From contig NZ_FNBT01000002.1 of the NCBI RefSeq assembly GCF_900102425.1, positions 248,001 through 312,000 on the forward strand: a DNA stretch of 64,000 bases. The letters run 5' to 3'. The notes below the pieces were generated by a model that was given only the letters and a program-made list of their open reading frames with translations, ran no database searches and was not told the DNA's origin. The stretch comes from Blastococcus aurantiacus (GTDB lineage: Bacteria > Actinomycetota > Actinomycetes > Mycobacteriales > Geodermatophilaceae). Below are positions 52,192 through 64,000 of the stretch, one piece after another. Positions within the stretch are counted from its first letter, which is position 1; each line of letters opens with the position of its first letter. Both the position numbers and the translations under genes were made by a program.

Positions 52192-53789
52192 CGCTCCGCT
52201 CCCATCGGTCCAGCCTCTCCCGGCGCACCGGCCTCCAGCCACCGCAGCAGCGTGCGGGTGCCGAACCCCGTTCCGCCCTTCACCGTCTCGCCGTCGTCGG
52301 AGCCGGCGCGTGCCGGTCCCGCGATGTCCAGGTGCGCCCACGGCAGCTCCCCGGCGAAGAATCGCAGGAACAGCGCGGCCGTCGTGCCGCCGGGGTTGCC
52401 CGGTGAGTTGTTCGCGTCGGCGACGCTGCTGTCCAGCAGGTCGCGGTACTGCTCGTCCAGCGGCAGCCGCCACAGCGGCTCCCCGACCACCGCGGCAGCG
52501 GTGGCCAACGCCTCGGCGAGCCCGTCGGTGGTCGCGTACAGCCCGGCGGTCCGGGTGCCCAGCGCCTGCTTCATCGCGCCGGTCAGCGTGGCGACGTCGA
52601 CCAGGGCGGTGGCTCCCAGCTCGAGCCTCGCGTAGGCCAGTGCGTCGGCCAGGACCAGCCGCCCCTCCGCGTCGGTGGTGCGCACCTCGGTGGTGCGCCC
52701 GCCGACGTGCCGCACGACGTCGGCCGGGCGGTAGGCAGCACCGGAGAGGGCGTTCTCGGCGGCCGGGACCACCGCGGTCACCGCGACCGGCAGCTCGAGG
52801 CGAGCGGCGGCGTCGACGGCTGCGAGCACGGCGGCCGCACCGGCCATGTCGGTGTGCATGTGGCGCAGACCGGCGTTCGTCTTGATCGAGATGCCGCCGG
52901 TGTCGAAGGTGATCCCCTTGCCGACCAGGACGGGGTGCGCCGGTCCGGCCGACGGCGGGCGGTAGGTGGCGACGACGACCCGCGGCGGGGACGCCGAGCC
53001 ACCGCCCACCGCGAGGACCCCACCGAAGCCGCCGGCCCGCAGCTCCGCGGGTCCGAGCACGGTCACCGAGACGTGCGGGAGCGAGCCCAGCCGGGTCCGC
53101 ACCTGCTCGGCGAGCCACTCCGGGTCCGCGACGTTCGGTGGCGTGTTCACCAGGTCGCGCGCCCACGCCACCGCCCGGGCGGTCACCTCACCGGCGGCGG
53201 CTGCCCGCGTCATCCCCGGCGTGCCCACCACGACGGCCACCTCGGCCAGCCGCCGCGGTGCCCGCGCGGACGAGCCGTGGAACCGGTAGCCGGCCAGCAC
53301 GGCGGCCTCCACGGCGGCGCGCACCTCCTCGGCACCCGCCGGGCCCGCCGCACCGTCCAGCGGCAGGACCAGCCGGGTGGCGCCGTGCTCGGCCAACGTC
53401 TGGGCCCGCCGCACGCAGATGGCCACGTAGCGGCGCAGCTCCGGCACCGTGCCGGCGCCCGTCCCGACGGCGACCACGCTGCGCGGGCGCCGTCCGGCGA
53501 CGGGGATGTTCGTGATGGTGCCCGCCGCACCTCGGTTCCCCGTGTCGGCCAGCGCGCCGGTGAGCAGTTCCGGGCTGACGGCCGGCGCCGGCCCGGTCAG
53601 CCAGGCAGGCAGCGCCCCGCCCTCCCCCACCGGCACGGCCAGCAGGTCGTCGGTGCCGAGGACGGGCAGGTCGGTCAGGAGCTCGATGCGGGGGAACGGC
53701 GCGGCCCCGGCAACCGGCTGTGCGCCGGCGGCCGGGGCCGTGTCGTCCTGCGCTGCACTGCCCGGGGGCAGGTCGGCGGAGGTGGTCAG
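52188..53789 (-). CDS. pepA: leucyl aminopeptidase (M17 family)
   Basis: 533 aa if begun at CTG 53789. M17 motifs: VLVGKGITFDTGGISIK (metal-binding Lys/Asp), MHTDMAGAAAV, and TTDAEGRLVLADAL near residue 390. Cleaves N-terminal residues from peptides. Coding extends upstream of the first ordinary start (GTG 53636): 51 further codons with GC3 bias and the family-like PVLGTDDLLAVPVGEGG. They begin at CTG 53789, which overlaps the DUF3117 stop (CTGA) with AAGGGC upstream. Confidence 0.9.
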   Translation of the reverse strand: MTTSADLPPGSAAQDDTAPAAGAQPVAGAAPFPRIELLTDLPVLGTDDLLAVPVGEGGALPAWLTGPAPAVSPELLTGALADTGNRGAAGTITNIPVAGRRPRSVVAVGTGAGTVPELRRYVAICVRRAQTLAEHGATRLVLPLDGAAGPAGAEEVRAAVEAAVLAGYRFHGSSARAPRRLAEVAVVVGTPGMTRAAAAGEVTARAVAWARDLVNTPPNVADPEWLAEQVRTRLGSLPHVSVTVLGPAELRAGGFGGVLAVGGGSASPPRVVVATYRPPSAGPAHPVLVGKGITFDTGGISIKTNAGLRHMHTDMAGAAAVLAAVDAAARLELPVAVTAVVPAAENALSGAAYRPADVVRHVGGRTTEVRTTDAEGRLVLADALAYARLELGATALVDVATLTGAMKQALGTRTAGLYATTDGLAEALATAAAVVGEPLWRLPLDEQYRDLLDSSVADANNSPGNPGGTTAALFLRFFAGELPWAHLDIAGPARAGSDDGETVKGGTGFGTRTLLRWLEAGAPGEAGPMGAER

Positions 53790-53953
53790 CTGGTCGCGCC
53801 CTTGAGCGCCTCCGACAGCGCCGCCGCCTCGTCGGGCGACAACTCGACGACGAGACGACCGCCTCCCTCGAGCGGCACGCGCATGACCAGGCCGCGGCCT
53901 TCCTTGGTCACCTCGAGGGGACCTTCACCCGTGCGCGGCTTCATGGCCGCCAT
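53786..53953 (-). CDS. DUF3117 small conserved protein
   Basis: 55 aa, MAAMKPRTGEGPLEVTKEGR..., the small actinobacterial DUF3117 protein that sits next to tag and glgA in mycobacteria (Rv1211). AAGGAGG precedes ATG 53953. Function unknown. Confidence 0.95.
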   Translation of the reverse strand: MAAMKPRTGEGPLEVTKEGRGLVMRVPLEGGGRLVVELSPDEAAALSEALKGATS

Positions 53954-54077
53954 GCGTGCCTCCTTCGCCGGCCACACCGCTCCCCGCCGGGGCGGGGGGT
54001 GGGGTGGCGTCCGTCGCTGCTGGAACTCCGACGCCAATGATCCCGTATGGGGCTCCGTCGTCCAACACGAGGGCCCT

Positions 54078-54620
54078 TCAGGGTGACGCGCGGAAGCAGT
54101 CGGCGACGTGGTCGTCCACCATCCCGGTCGCCTGCATGAGCGCGTAGGCGGTCGTCGGGCCCACGAACACGAACCCTCGGCGCTTCAGTTCCCTGGCCAT
54201 CGCCACCGACTCGGGGCTGGTCGCGGGGACGTCCGCCATCGTGGCCGGCCGGGGCCGTGGACCCGTCGGCGCGAAGGACCACAGCAGCGCCGAGAGCCCC
54301 TCCGGCTGCTGCTGCGCGGTCCGGGCGTTGCGGACGGCGGCGGCGATCTTCGCGCGGTTGCGCACGATGCCCGCGTCGGCCATCAGCCGTTCCTCATCCT
54401 CGGGGCCGAACTCCGCCACGGCGTCGATCGAGAAACCGGCGAAGGCGGTGCGGAACGCCGGCCGCTTGCGCAGGATCGTGATCCAGGCCAGCCCGGACTG
54501 GAACGCCTCGAGGCACATGCGCTCGAACAGGGCGTCGTCGCCGTGCAGCGGCGTCCCCCACTCCTCGTCGTGGTAGGCGACGTACTCGGGGGACGACCCG
54601 GCCCAGGCGCAGCGCTGCAC
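54078..54620 (-). CDS. tag: DNA-3-methyladenine glycosylase I
   Basis: 180 aa. RCAWAGSSPEYVAYHDEEWG at the N-terminus and C-terminal His/Cys (zinc) residues as in Tag; excises 3-methyladenine. GTG 54620 starts just before RCAW, with TACGGT (54628-54633, reverse) 7 nt upstream. A GTG 8 codons earlier (54644) adds only sequence that contains that promoter, so it is rejected. Confidence 0.93.
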   Translation of the reverse strand: MQRCAWAGSSPEYVAYHDEEWGTPLHGDDALFERMCLEAFQSGLAWITILRKRPAFRTAFAGFSIDAVAEFGPEDEERLMADAGIVRNRAKIAAAVRNARTAQQQPEGLSALLWSFAPTGPRPRPATMADVPATSPESVAMARELKRRGFVFVGPTTAYALMQATGMVDDHVADCFRASP

Positions 54621-54651
54621 GTCGGCGACCGTAGTCCCGGGCACCGACAGG

Positions 54652-55557
54652 TCAGCGGGCAGCGGCGTCGAGCGCCTCGGTGCCGGGGGCGGACGGAGCG
54701 GCCGCGTTGCGCCGTGTCGCCAGCACGCAGCCGGCCAGCACCAGCGGCAGGCCGAGCGCGATGCCCAGGGTGAACGGCTCGTCGAGGAGCAGGACGCCGA
54801 GCAGCACCGCGACCGCCGGGTTGACGAACGTGATGACCAGGGCGCGCTGCGGACCGACCTCGCGGATCAGCGCGAAGAACAGCCCGAGCGCCAGCGCGGT
54901 GCACACCACCCCCAGGGCGGCCAGGGAGAGCAGCGCCTGCCCCGACGCGTCGACGGCGTCGCCCAGTTGCGGCAGCGCGAAGGGCGCGTAGACGACGGTG
55001 GTCACCGCCAGCGCGACGGCCGCGGCGGCCACCCCGGGCACCTCGGGCAACCGGCGGCTCACGACCAGCGGCGCGGTCGCGTAGCCGACCGTCACCAGCG
55101 CGACCGCGACCACCGGGAGCAGCTGCGCCCCGGTCAGGTCCAGCCCGAGCAGCGCGGCGATGCCGACGACGCCGACTCCCATGCCGGCCATCCGCACGCG
55201 GGTGAGCCGTTCCTCCTCACCGGCCAGGCGGCCCGCCAGCGCGGCGACGAAGGGCACCGCGGCCACCAGCAGTCCGGTCAGCGAGCTGGACAGCGACTGC
55301 TCGGCGTAGGAGAGCAGCAGCCACGGCACGGTCATCTCCAGCGCGGCGAACACCAGCAGCCAGCGCCATGCGCGCAGCGCCGGTGCCAGACCTCCGCGGC
55401 CGATGGTCCAGGGCAGCAGCAGCGCCGCGCCGATCGCGCAGCGCACGAAGACCACGACGACCGGCGCCACCTCGTCGACGGCCACCTTGATCAGCAAGTA
55501 CGGGACGCCCCAGATGACCGACATGGCCAGGAACAGCGCCCACCCACGGCGGCTCAC
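54652..55557 (-). CDS. EamA/DMT-family transporter
   Basis: 301 aa with ten membrane helices in two EamA halves; first half opens WALFLAMSVIWGVPYLLIKV. GTG 55557 overlaps the SRPBCC stop (GTGA). Substrate unknown. It is last in the dapE-LOG-DivIVA-SRPBCC-EamA minus-strand operon. Confidence 0.9.
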   Translation of the reverse strand: MSRRGWALFLAMSVIWGVPYLLIKVAVDEVAPVVVVFVRCAIGAALLLPWTIGRGGLAPALRAWRWLLVFAALEMTVPWLLLSYAEQSLSSSLTGLLVAAVPFVAALAGRLAGEEERLTRVRMAGMGVGVVGIAALLGLDLTGAQLLPVVAVALVTVGYATAPLVVSRRLPEVPGVAAAAVALAVTTVVYAPFALPQLGDAVDASGQALLSLAALGVVCTALALGLFFALIREVGPQRALVITFVNPAVAVLLGVLLLDEPFTLGIALGLPLVLAGCVLATRRNAAAPSAPGTEALDAAAR

Positions 55558-56033
55558 CGGCCAGCGGCTCCCCCGGACCGGGCCGCGACGGCCGCGAAGC
55601 GGCGCAGCGAACGGCGCACGCCCCACCGCACGAACGGCCGGACGGCGTACCAGCCCGGCGTGAGGACGACCCCGAACCAGCCCCAGGGCAGGTAGAAGCG
55701 CTCGGTCCACACGAACGTGGCGTGCTTCCCGCGGGGCTCGATCTCGAAGATGCCCGGACCGCGGATGACCCGGCCGGTGTGCTGCACCTCGACCAGCCGC
55801 GGCGGGTCCCACTTCGTGATCACCATGGTGTCCAGCAGCCCGAGGTGCCGGCCGCCGGGCAGGGGCACGCCGGTGCGCGCCGCGAGCCGCCCACCGACGC
55901 CCTGCGCCGGTCCGCCGACCGTCTCCACGTCGGTGGCGACCATCCACTCGCCCTGCCCGACCCAGTCGGTGAGCACTTCCCAGACCCGCTCGGGCGATGC
56001 CTCGACGTCGATCCGCTCGACCAGCTCAGGCAT
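55554..56033 (-). CDS. SRPBCC family protein
   Basis: 159 aa, START-like: ERIDVEASPERVWEVLTDWVG, then the central strand, and WTERFYLPWGWFG near the end. ATG 56033 overlaps the DivIVA-like stop by 8 bp. Ligand unknown. Confidence 0.88.
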   Translation of the reverse strand: MPELVERIDVEASPERVWEVLTDWVGQGEWMVATDVETVGGPAQGVGGRLAARTGVPLPGGRHLGLLDTMVITKWDPPRLVEVQHTGRVIRGPGIFEIEPRGKHATFVWTERFYLPWGWFGVVLTPGWYAVRPFVRWGVRRSLRRFAAVAARSGGAAGR

Positions 56034-56394
56034 GGGGGTGCTCCTCGTCGTCGTCCGCGGGTGGTGTCAGCCCGCTCTTCAGGTGGTCGGGAGGCGTCGG
56101 ATGCAGCCGTCTGGTCAGCGCGGCGATCTCGGCGTCTCGCTCGTCGAGCGTCCGGGCGAACTGGTCGAGCAGCCAGTCCACCTCGGTCATCCGGTAGCCC
56201 CGCAGGGTCACCGTCATCCTCAGCGCCCGCACGTCGTCACCCGTCACCGGCCGGGCGCTCGGCAGCTCCACCGGTGAGCGGTCGAGGTCGGCCGGGGGCT
56301 GGGTCTCGCCGCGCCCCAGCAGCAGCGAGGCGCCGAGGAAGAGCAGGGCGGCGACGACCAGGACACCGACGAGGAAGAGGAGCAGGTCGAACAC
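56026..56394 (-). CDS. DivIVA-domain membrane protein
   Basis: 122 aa. N-terminal membrane helix (about 3-26), then a DivIVA-type helix RALRMTVTLRGYRMTEVDWLLDQFA. Matches in length and position the 122-aa Rv1209. May mark poles or septa. GTG 56394, 1 bp after the LOG gene stop. Confidence 0.87.
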   Translation of the reverse strand: MFDLLLFLVGVLVVAALLFLGASLLLGRGETQPPADLDRSPVELPSARPVTGDDVRALRMTVTLRGYRMTEVDWLLDQFARTLDERDAEIAALTRRLHPTPPDHLKSGLTPPADDDEEHPHA

Positions 56395-56395
56395 G

Positions 56396-57264
<869 letters not shown>

Positions 57265-57268
<4 letters not shown>

Positions 57269-58371
57269 GCGGGGCTCCCGGACAGGTAGGCGACCAGCGC
57301 GTCCTCGGCCGGCTGCAGCCGGTCGATCAGGACGTGCTCCTCGCGGGTGTGGGCGAGCGTCGGGTCGCCGGGCCCGTAGTTCAGGGCAGGGATGCCGAAG
57401 GCGGCGAAGCGGGCGACGTCGGTCCAGCCCAGCTTGGCCCTCGGCGGCCGGCCGACGGCGGCGACGAACGCGGCCGCGGCCGGCTCCGAGAGCCCCGGCA
57501 GGGCGCCGCCGGAGTGGTCGACGATCTCCAGCGTCGCGCCGGCCTCGACGGCGTGCGCGAACACCTCGCGGACGTGCGCCTCGGCGGCGTCCTCGTCCCG
57601 GTCGGGTGCGTAGCGAAAGTTGACCAGCAGGGCGGCCTCGTCCGGGATCACGTTGCCCGCAACCCCGCCCGAGATGCCGACGGCGTTGAGCCCCTCGCGG
57701 TAGGTGCAGCCGTCGATCTCGACCTCGCGGGCCTCGTAGGCGGCCAGCGTGGCCAGCGGCCCGGCCAGCCCGTGGATCGCGTTGCGCCCGAGCCAGCTCC
57801 GTGCGCTGTGCGCGCGGTGCCCCGGCGTCGTCAGCCGTGCCCGCAGCGTGCCCTGGCAGCCGCCCTCGATCTCGCCGGCGGTGGGCTCCAGCAGGATCGC
57901 GAGGTCCCCGTACAGCCAGCCCCGGCGCTCGCGGGCGACCCGGCCGAGGCCGTTCTTGACCGCCTCGACCTCTTCGTTGTCGTAGAAGACGAACGTCAGG
58001 TCGTGCGCGGGTTCGGCGCCCGGGACGCCGAAGAGCCCGGCGAGCCGCAGCATCACCGCGTCACCGGACTTCATGTCGCTGGTGCCGCAGCCGTACAGCC
58101 GGTCGCCCTCGATGCGGCTGGGGACGTTGTCGGCGATCGGCACGGTGTCCAGGTGGCCGGCCAGCACCACGCGCGTCGGGCGGCCGAGATTGGTGCGCGC
58201 CAGGACGGCGTCGCCCACCCGCTCCACCTCCAGGCCGCCGAGGGCGCGCAGCGCCGTCTCGACGAGGTCGGCCAGCGGCTTCTCGTCCCCGGAGACCGAC
58301 GGGACGTCGACCAGCGCACGGGTCAGCGTGAGGACGTCGGCGGAGAGGTCGAGCGGAGGGAGGTCACTCAC
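57265..58371 (-). CDS. dapE: succinyl-diaminopimelate desuccinylase
   Basis: 368 aa, M20 metallopeptidase fold: AGHLDTVP (His, Asp ligands), [19 protein letters not shown], and the dimer domain. Removes succinate from N-succinyl-DAP in lysine and peptidoglycan synthesis. GTG 58371 has TAGGCT (58379-58384, reverse) 7 nt upstream. Divergent to dapD. Confidence 0.94.
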
Positions 58372-58402
58372 GACGCCGAGCCTAGGGCCAGGCTCCACCG
58401 TC

Positions 58403-58456
58403 GGCCCCGCCCGGAGGCCCGTGCCGAGCGTGCGAGGCATGAGAGGGGCGGGGTCC
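58403..58456. repeat. 54-bp hairpin repeat, copy C
   Basis: Arms GGCCCCGCCC (58403-58412) and GGGCGGGGTCC (58446-58456) pair over 8 bp; core CCGAGCGTGCGAG (58424-58436). Lies between dapE and dapD, and ends 8 bp before the dapD -10 box. Confidence 0.78.
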
Positions 58457-58477
58457 TTGAGCGGTAGCGTCCTACCC

Positions 58478-59452
58478 GTGACTGCCGCGACCGTCTCCGC
58501 TTCCGCCGCCGGCCTCGCCACCGTGACGCCTTCGGGCACGGTGCTCGACACCTGGTACCCCGAACCTCGCCTCGGCGCGCCCGCGGGCGCGAAGCCCGGC
58601 ACCACCCGGATCGGCGCGCTCGACCTGTCCGGCGAGCTGGGGCCCGACTACGGCGGCCTGGTGCGCAGCGACGAGGCGCGCGGGGTGGAGATCATCGCCG
58701 TCCGCACCGTCATCCCCGACCTCGCCACCCCGCCGGTGGACACCTACGACGTGTGGCTGCGACTGCACCTGCTCTCGCACCGGCTGATCAGGCCGAACAG
58801 TGCCGACCTGACCGGCGCCTTCGGCCTGCTCACCAACGTGGCCTGGACCAGCGCCGGACCGGTCGAGGCCGCGACGTTCAACGCGCACCGGCTGCGCGCC
58901 GCCGTCGGCCACGTCACCGTCTTCGGCGTGGACAAGTTCCCGCGGATGGTCGACTACGTCATCCCCTCGGGCGTCCGGATCGCCGACGCCGACCGCGTGC
59001 GCCTCGGAGCCCACCTGGCCGAGGGGACGACGGTCATGCACGAGGGCTTCGTCAACTTCAACGCCGGCACGCTCGGCGCCTCGATGGTGGAGGGCCGGAT
59101 CAGCCAGGGCGTCGTCGTGGGCGCCGACAGCGACATCGGCGGCGGCTCCTCGATCATGGGCACGCTGTCCGGTGGCGGGACAGAGGTCATCTCGATCGGC
59201 ACCGGCTGCCTGCTGGGCGCGAACGCCGGCATCGGTATCTCGCTCGGGAACGACTGCATCGTCGAGGCCGGCTGCTACGTCACCGGCGGCTCGCGGATCA
59301 CGCTGCCCGACGGCTCGGTGGTCAAGGCGCGCGAGCTGTCCGGCCGCGACGGTCTGCTGTTCCGACGCAACAGCGTCAGCGGCGCACTGGAGGTGGTCCT
59401 CCGCCAGGGCCGCACGTGGGGCTCGCTGAACGCCGAGCTGCACGCGAACTGA
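58478..59452 (+). CDS. dapD: 2,3,4,5-tetrahydropyridine-2,6-dicarboxylate N-succinyltransferase
   Basis: 324 aa, left-handed beta-helix acyltransferase of the actinobacterial DapD type ([40 protein letters not shown]). Succinylates tetrahydrodipicolinate using succinyl-CoA in the DAP/lysine pathway. GTG 58478 has TAGCGT (58465-58470) 7 nt upstream: leaderless. Confidence 0.95.
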   Translation: MTAATVSASAAGLATVTPSGTVLDTWYPEPRLGAPAGAKPGTTRIGALDLSGELGPDYGGLVRSDEARGVEIIAVRTVIPDLATPPVDTYDVWLRLHLLSHRLIRPNSADLTGAFGLLTNVAWTSAGPVEAATFNAHRLRAAVGHVTVFGVDKFPRMVDYVIPSGVRIADADRVRLGAHLAEGTTVMHEGFVNFNAGTLGASMVEGRISQGVVVGADSDIGGGSSIMGTLSGGGTEVISIGTGCLLGANAGIGISLGNDCIVEAGCYVTGGSRITLPDGSVVKARELSGRDGLLFRRNSVSGALEVVLRQGRTWGSLNAELHAN

Positions 59453-59537
59453 CGCAGCAGCGGCGGCTTCCGGCCCGGCACGGGTCACAGGTGGCGGTCC
59501 AGGGAGTCCACAGCTTCGCGACCTAGGGTCGGTCGCG

Positions 59538-60161
59538 ATGGCCCCTTCCACGTCGACCGCGATGCGGGCAGCCGCGCCTGCCCGGCGTCGTCCCGCCCGA
59601 CGGCCGTCGACGCGGGGGCGCCGCGGGGGCGGCCGTCGGGGCCGCAAGGACAACTGGTGGCCCGTCGCGATCGTCGCCGCTCTGGTGCTGCTCGGCGTCG
59701 CCTGGGCGCGCTCGGCCGACGACGTCCCCGCCGAGGGCAGCTGCACCGTCGACGGCGGCACGGTGACGGTGAGCGCGGAGCAGGCGCGGCACGCGACCAC
59801 GATCGCGCGCGTGGCCCGCGACCGCGGGCTGCCCGAGCGCGCGGTCGTCATCGCGCTGGCCACCGCCCAGCAGGAGTCCGGTCTGCGGAACCTCGACTAC
59901 GGCGACCGGGACTCCCTGGGGCTGTTCCAGCAGCGACCCTCGCAGGGCTGGGGCTCGCCCGCGCAGGTGCGGGACCCCGTCTACGCCGCCGGGAAGTTCT
60001 ACGACGGGCTCGTCGAGGTCCCGGGCTGGGAGACGGGGCGGCTGACCGAGGTGGCGCAGACGGTGCAGCGCAGCGGCTTCCCCGAGGCGTACCAGAAGCA
60101 CGAGGCCATGGCCCAGGAGCTGGCCACCGCCCTCACCGACAACGCCCTCGCCTGCACCTGA
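59538..60161 (+). CDS. membrane-anchored lytic-transglycosylase-like protein
   Basis: 207 aa. A very basic Arg-rich N-terminus (1-38), one membrane helix (about 41-57), then a lysozyme-like helical domain with ALATAQQESGLRNLDYGDRD and LGLFQQRPSQGW (Glu as possible catalytic acid). Acts outside the membrane on peptidoglycan if active. ATG 59538 has TAGGGT (59524-59529) 8 nt upstream. Confidence 0.82.
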   Translation: MAPSTSTAMRAAAPARRRPARRPSTRGRRGGGRRGRKDNWWPVAIVAALVLLGVAWARSADDVPAEGSCTVDGGTVTVSAEQARHATTIARVARDRGLPERAVVIALATAQQESGLRNLDYGDRDSLGLFQQRPSQGWGSPAQVRDPVYAAGKFYDGLVEVPGWETGRLTEVAQTVQRSGFPEAYQKHEAMAQELATALTDNALACT

Positions 60162-60166
60162 TCCGA

Positions 60167-60751
60167 TCAGGCGCCGGCGATGGGGCGCCCCACGGTCAGC
60201 GACTCCTGGAGCTGCCGATCCAGCGACCGGTAGGCCGCATCGGGCTCCGTCCCGGTGGCGTCCAGCACGGTGCTGAAGAAGCACCGCGCCGCCGCGGCCA
60301 GGACGACGTCGAGCACCTCGTCCTCGGTGAGGCCGAGGCCCCGCAGCTCGGCCAGGTCCTGCTCGCTCATCTCCACCGCTCCCCCGGCGACCTTCTCAGC
60401 CAGCCGGACGACGGCGGCGTCGACCGGGTCGAGGTCGCCGGGGGCGCCGCGGGTCAGCGCTCGTACTTCCGGCGCACCGTCGAACTGCTCGACCAGGACC
60501 TTCCCGTGCGCCAGGCAGCAGTAGCTCGACCCGAGCCGCCGGGCCGCCGCCAGCGTGGCCAGCTCGTAGCGGCGGGGGTCCATGGACGCCTTGACGGCGG
60601 CGTTGAGCCCGCGCCAGGCCTCGAGGACGGCGGGGCGCCGGGCGAACGTCCTGGTGTAGTTCGCGACGTACCCCAGGGCTGCCCGGTCGCGGTCGAACGC
60701 AGCGGCAACCTCCGCCGACGAGCTCTCGTCGGCGTCTGAGATCCAGCTCAT
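60167..60751 (-). CDS. AhpD-like carboxymuconolactone decarboxylase family protein
   Basis: 194 aa, peroxidase-related enzyme of the AhpD fold with the motif SSYCCLAHGKV; the usual CxxC is CCxxH here. Probably a thiol-dependent peroxidase reductant or relative. ATG 60751 has TACCGT (60758-60763, reverse) 6 nt upstream. Confidence 0.87.
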   Translation of the reverse strand: MSWISDADESSSAEVAAAFDRDRAALGYVANYTRTFARRPAVLEAWRGLNAAVKASMDPRRYELATLAAARRLGSSYCCLAHGKVLVEQFDGAPEVRALTRGAPGDLDPVDAAVVRLAEKVAGGAVEMSEQDLAELRGLGLTEDEVLDVVLAAAARCFFSTVLDATGTEPDAAYRSLDRQLQESLTVGRPIAGA

Positions 60752-60801
60752 GGCGGGACGGTAGGCCCGCGCCCCGTCACGCGGAAGGAGTGCCGCCGCG
60801 G

Positions 60802-63183
<2,382 letters not shown>

Positions 63184-63283
63184 GGGTCGGTGCCTCCATC
63201 CGTCGGGACCGGCCGCGCGGCAGCGACCGTCCGGAGTTCTACCAGGGGTGTCCGACAGGGATGACCGGTCGAGGACCGACTTC

Positions 63284-63697
63284 TCAGCTGCGCTGCTGGA
63301 TCCGGACGGTGTTGCCGGCCGGGTCGCGGAAGGCGCAGTCACGGACGCCGTAGGGCTGGTCGGCCGGCTCCTGCATGACCTCGGCCCCGCTGGCGACCAT
63401 CCGCTCGAACACCCCGGCGAGGTCCCCGGTGGCCAGGATCAGGGAGGCGTAGGTGCCCTTGGCCATCATCTCGGCGATGGTCCGCCGCTCGTCGTCGGTG
63501 ATGCCGGGGTCGGCCGCTGGCGGGTGCAGGACGAGGGTCGTCGCAGCCGGGTCGCCGGCCGGGCCCAGGGTGAGCCAGCGCATGCCCTCGTAGCCGACGT
63601 CGTTGCGGAGCTCGAAGCCAAGCGCGTCGCGGTAGAAGGCCAGGGAGGCGTCGGGGTCGGTGTGCGGCAGGAACGCGTGGTGGATGGTGAGGTCCAT
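63284..63697 (-). CDS. VOC (glyoxalase/bleomycin resistance) family protein
   Basis: 137 aa, two beta-alpha-beta-beta-beta units: MDLTIHHAFLPHTDPDASLAFYRDALGFEL and the C-terminal DCAFRDPAGNTVRI (metal-binding Glu/His site). ATG 63697 has TAGCGT (63705-63710, reverse) 7 nt upstream, so it can be transcribed alone although AraC lies 10 bp upstream. Confidence 0.9.
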   Translation of the reverse strand: MDLTIHHAFLPHTDPDASLAFYRDALGFELRNDVGYEGMRWLTLGPAGDPAATTLVLHPPAADPGITDDERRTIAEMMAKGTYASLILATGDLAGVFERMVASGAEVMQEPADQPYGVRDCAFRDPAGNTVRIQQRS

Positions 63698-63707
63698 GCC
63701 GGTCACG

Positions 63708-64000
63708 CTAGGGACGGGTGCCCGACCGCTGCTTCTCGATTCCTGACCGATCCGTGACCCTGACCGGCCGGGTGACCTGCTTGGCGACGCACGCCGGCAG
63801 GCCGGCCGTCCCACCGGCCCGCTGCCGGTAGACGCTGGGCGGCATGCCCACCAACTCGGTGAAGCGGGTGCTGAACGTGCCCAGCGACGAGCAGCCCACG
63901 GCGAAGCAGACCTCGGTGACGGTCAGGTCGCCGCGGCGCAGCAGCGTCATGGCCCGCTCGATGCGGCGGGTCATCAGGTAGGCGTAGGGCGACTCGCCGT
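63708..64000 (-). CDS. AraC-family transcriptional regulator, 5' end outside window
   Basis: C-terminal part, 97 codons: the second helix-turn-helix with TVTEVCFAVGCSSLGTFSTRFTELVGMPPSVYR, the AraC signature, followed by a short tail. The start lies beyond base 64000. Pairing with a VOC gene is common, with the regulator often controlling it. Confidence 0.92.
   Translation of the reverse strand, partial: GESPYAYLMTRRIERAMTLLRRGDLTVTEVCFAVGCSSLGTFSTRFTELVGMPPSVYRQRAGGTAGLPACVAKQVTRPVRVTDRSGIEKQRSGTRP

Noticed and set aside
54621-54644. Upstream GTG start for tag
   Set aside because: The added eight codons overlap the TACGGT -10 box, and the Tag family begins at RCAW.

Overview
The window is very GC-rich, with codon third positions almost always G or C and GTG starts about as common as ATG. 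Gene content, leaderless promoters and gene order indicate a high-GC actinomycete. My best guess is a Geodermatophilaceae member (Blastococcus, Geodermatophilus or Modestobacter type); this is inferred from overall character and not proven. I saw no rRNA, tRNA, CRISPR array, insertion sequence or prophage gene. Genes are tightly packed, with no gene-free stretch over 300 bases.

Layout. 1-10415 (minus): an envelope-signalling operon of a 940-aa secreted coiled-coil-like protein, a solute-binding-like lipoprotein, a membrane Ser/Thr kinase and an EssC-like FHA/FtsK ATPase that runs off the left edge. 10683-15441: an oxidoreductase, a small P-loop kinase, then a ribbon-helix-helix/DUF4097/DrrAB-type ABC exporter operon with a palindromic promoter region. 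15455-22923: acyl-CoA dehydrogenase, glycosyltransferase, DUF4190 protein, CoA-ester lyase, NmrA-like protein, EamA transporter and PhzF, with two strong bidirectional terminators. 23028-35430: MgtE-N/CBS protein, DUF1003, AzlCD, SRPBCC, mrp, SRPBCC, tatB-htrA-rseA-sigE, O-methyltransferase, 2H phosphoesterase, glgC and glgA. 35431-53785: an accessory-looking block with a cobalamin riboswitch and btuFCD-type transporter, patatin, 5-oxoprolinase genes split by a SpoIIE phosphatase pair, a zinc dehydrogenase, a spore-photoproduct-lyase-like protein, a second SpoIIE phosphatase, a CrtI-like enzyme, DinB, an unknown protein and leucyl aminopeptidase. 53786-59452: DUF3117, tag, EamA, SRPBCC, DivIVA-like, LOG-family protein, dapE and dapD. 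59538-64000: lytic-transglycosylase-like protein, AhpD-like protein, a UvrA-like ATPase, VOC and AraC.

From dapD back to the MgtE-N protein, the order (dapD/dapE/LOG/DivIVA-like/tag/DUF3117 // glgA/glgC/O-MT/sigE/rseA/htrA/tatB/mrp/DUF1003/MgtE-N) matches, as I recall it, Mycobacterium tuberculosis Rv1201c-Rv1232c. The block at about 35.4-53.8 kb therefore looks like an insertion into an old actinobacterial backbone.

System-level signals: at least 14 genes share a leaderless layout, a TANNNT -10 box 6-8 nt before an ATG or GTG start. Three copies of a 54-56 bp hairpin repeat have arms that differ in sequence yet stay complementary, with a constant core, and lie next to the glgC/glgA, dapE/dapD and phzF/eamA starts. 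Two genes (htrA and pepA) appear to start at CTG inside a CTGA stop/start overlap.
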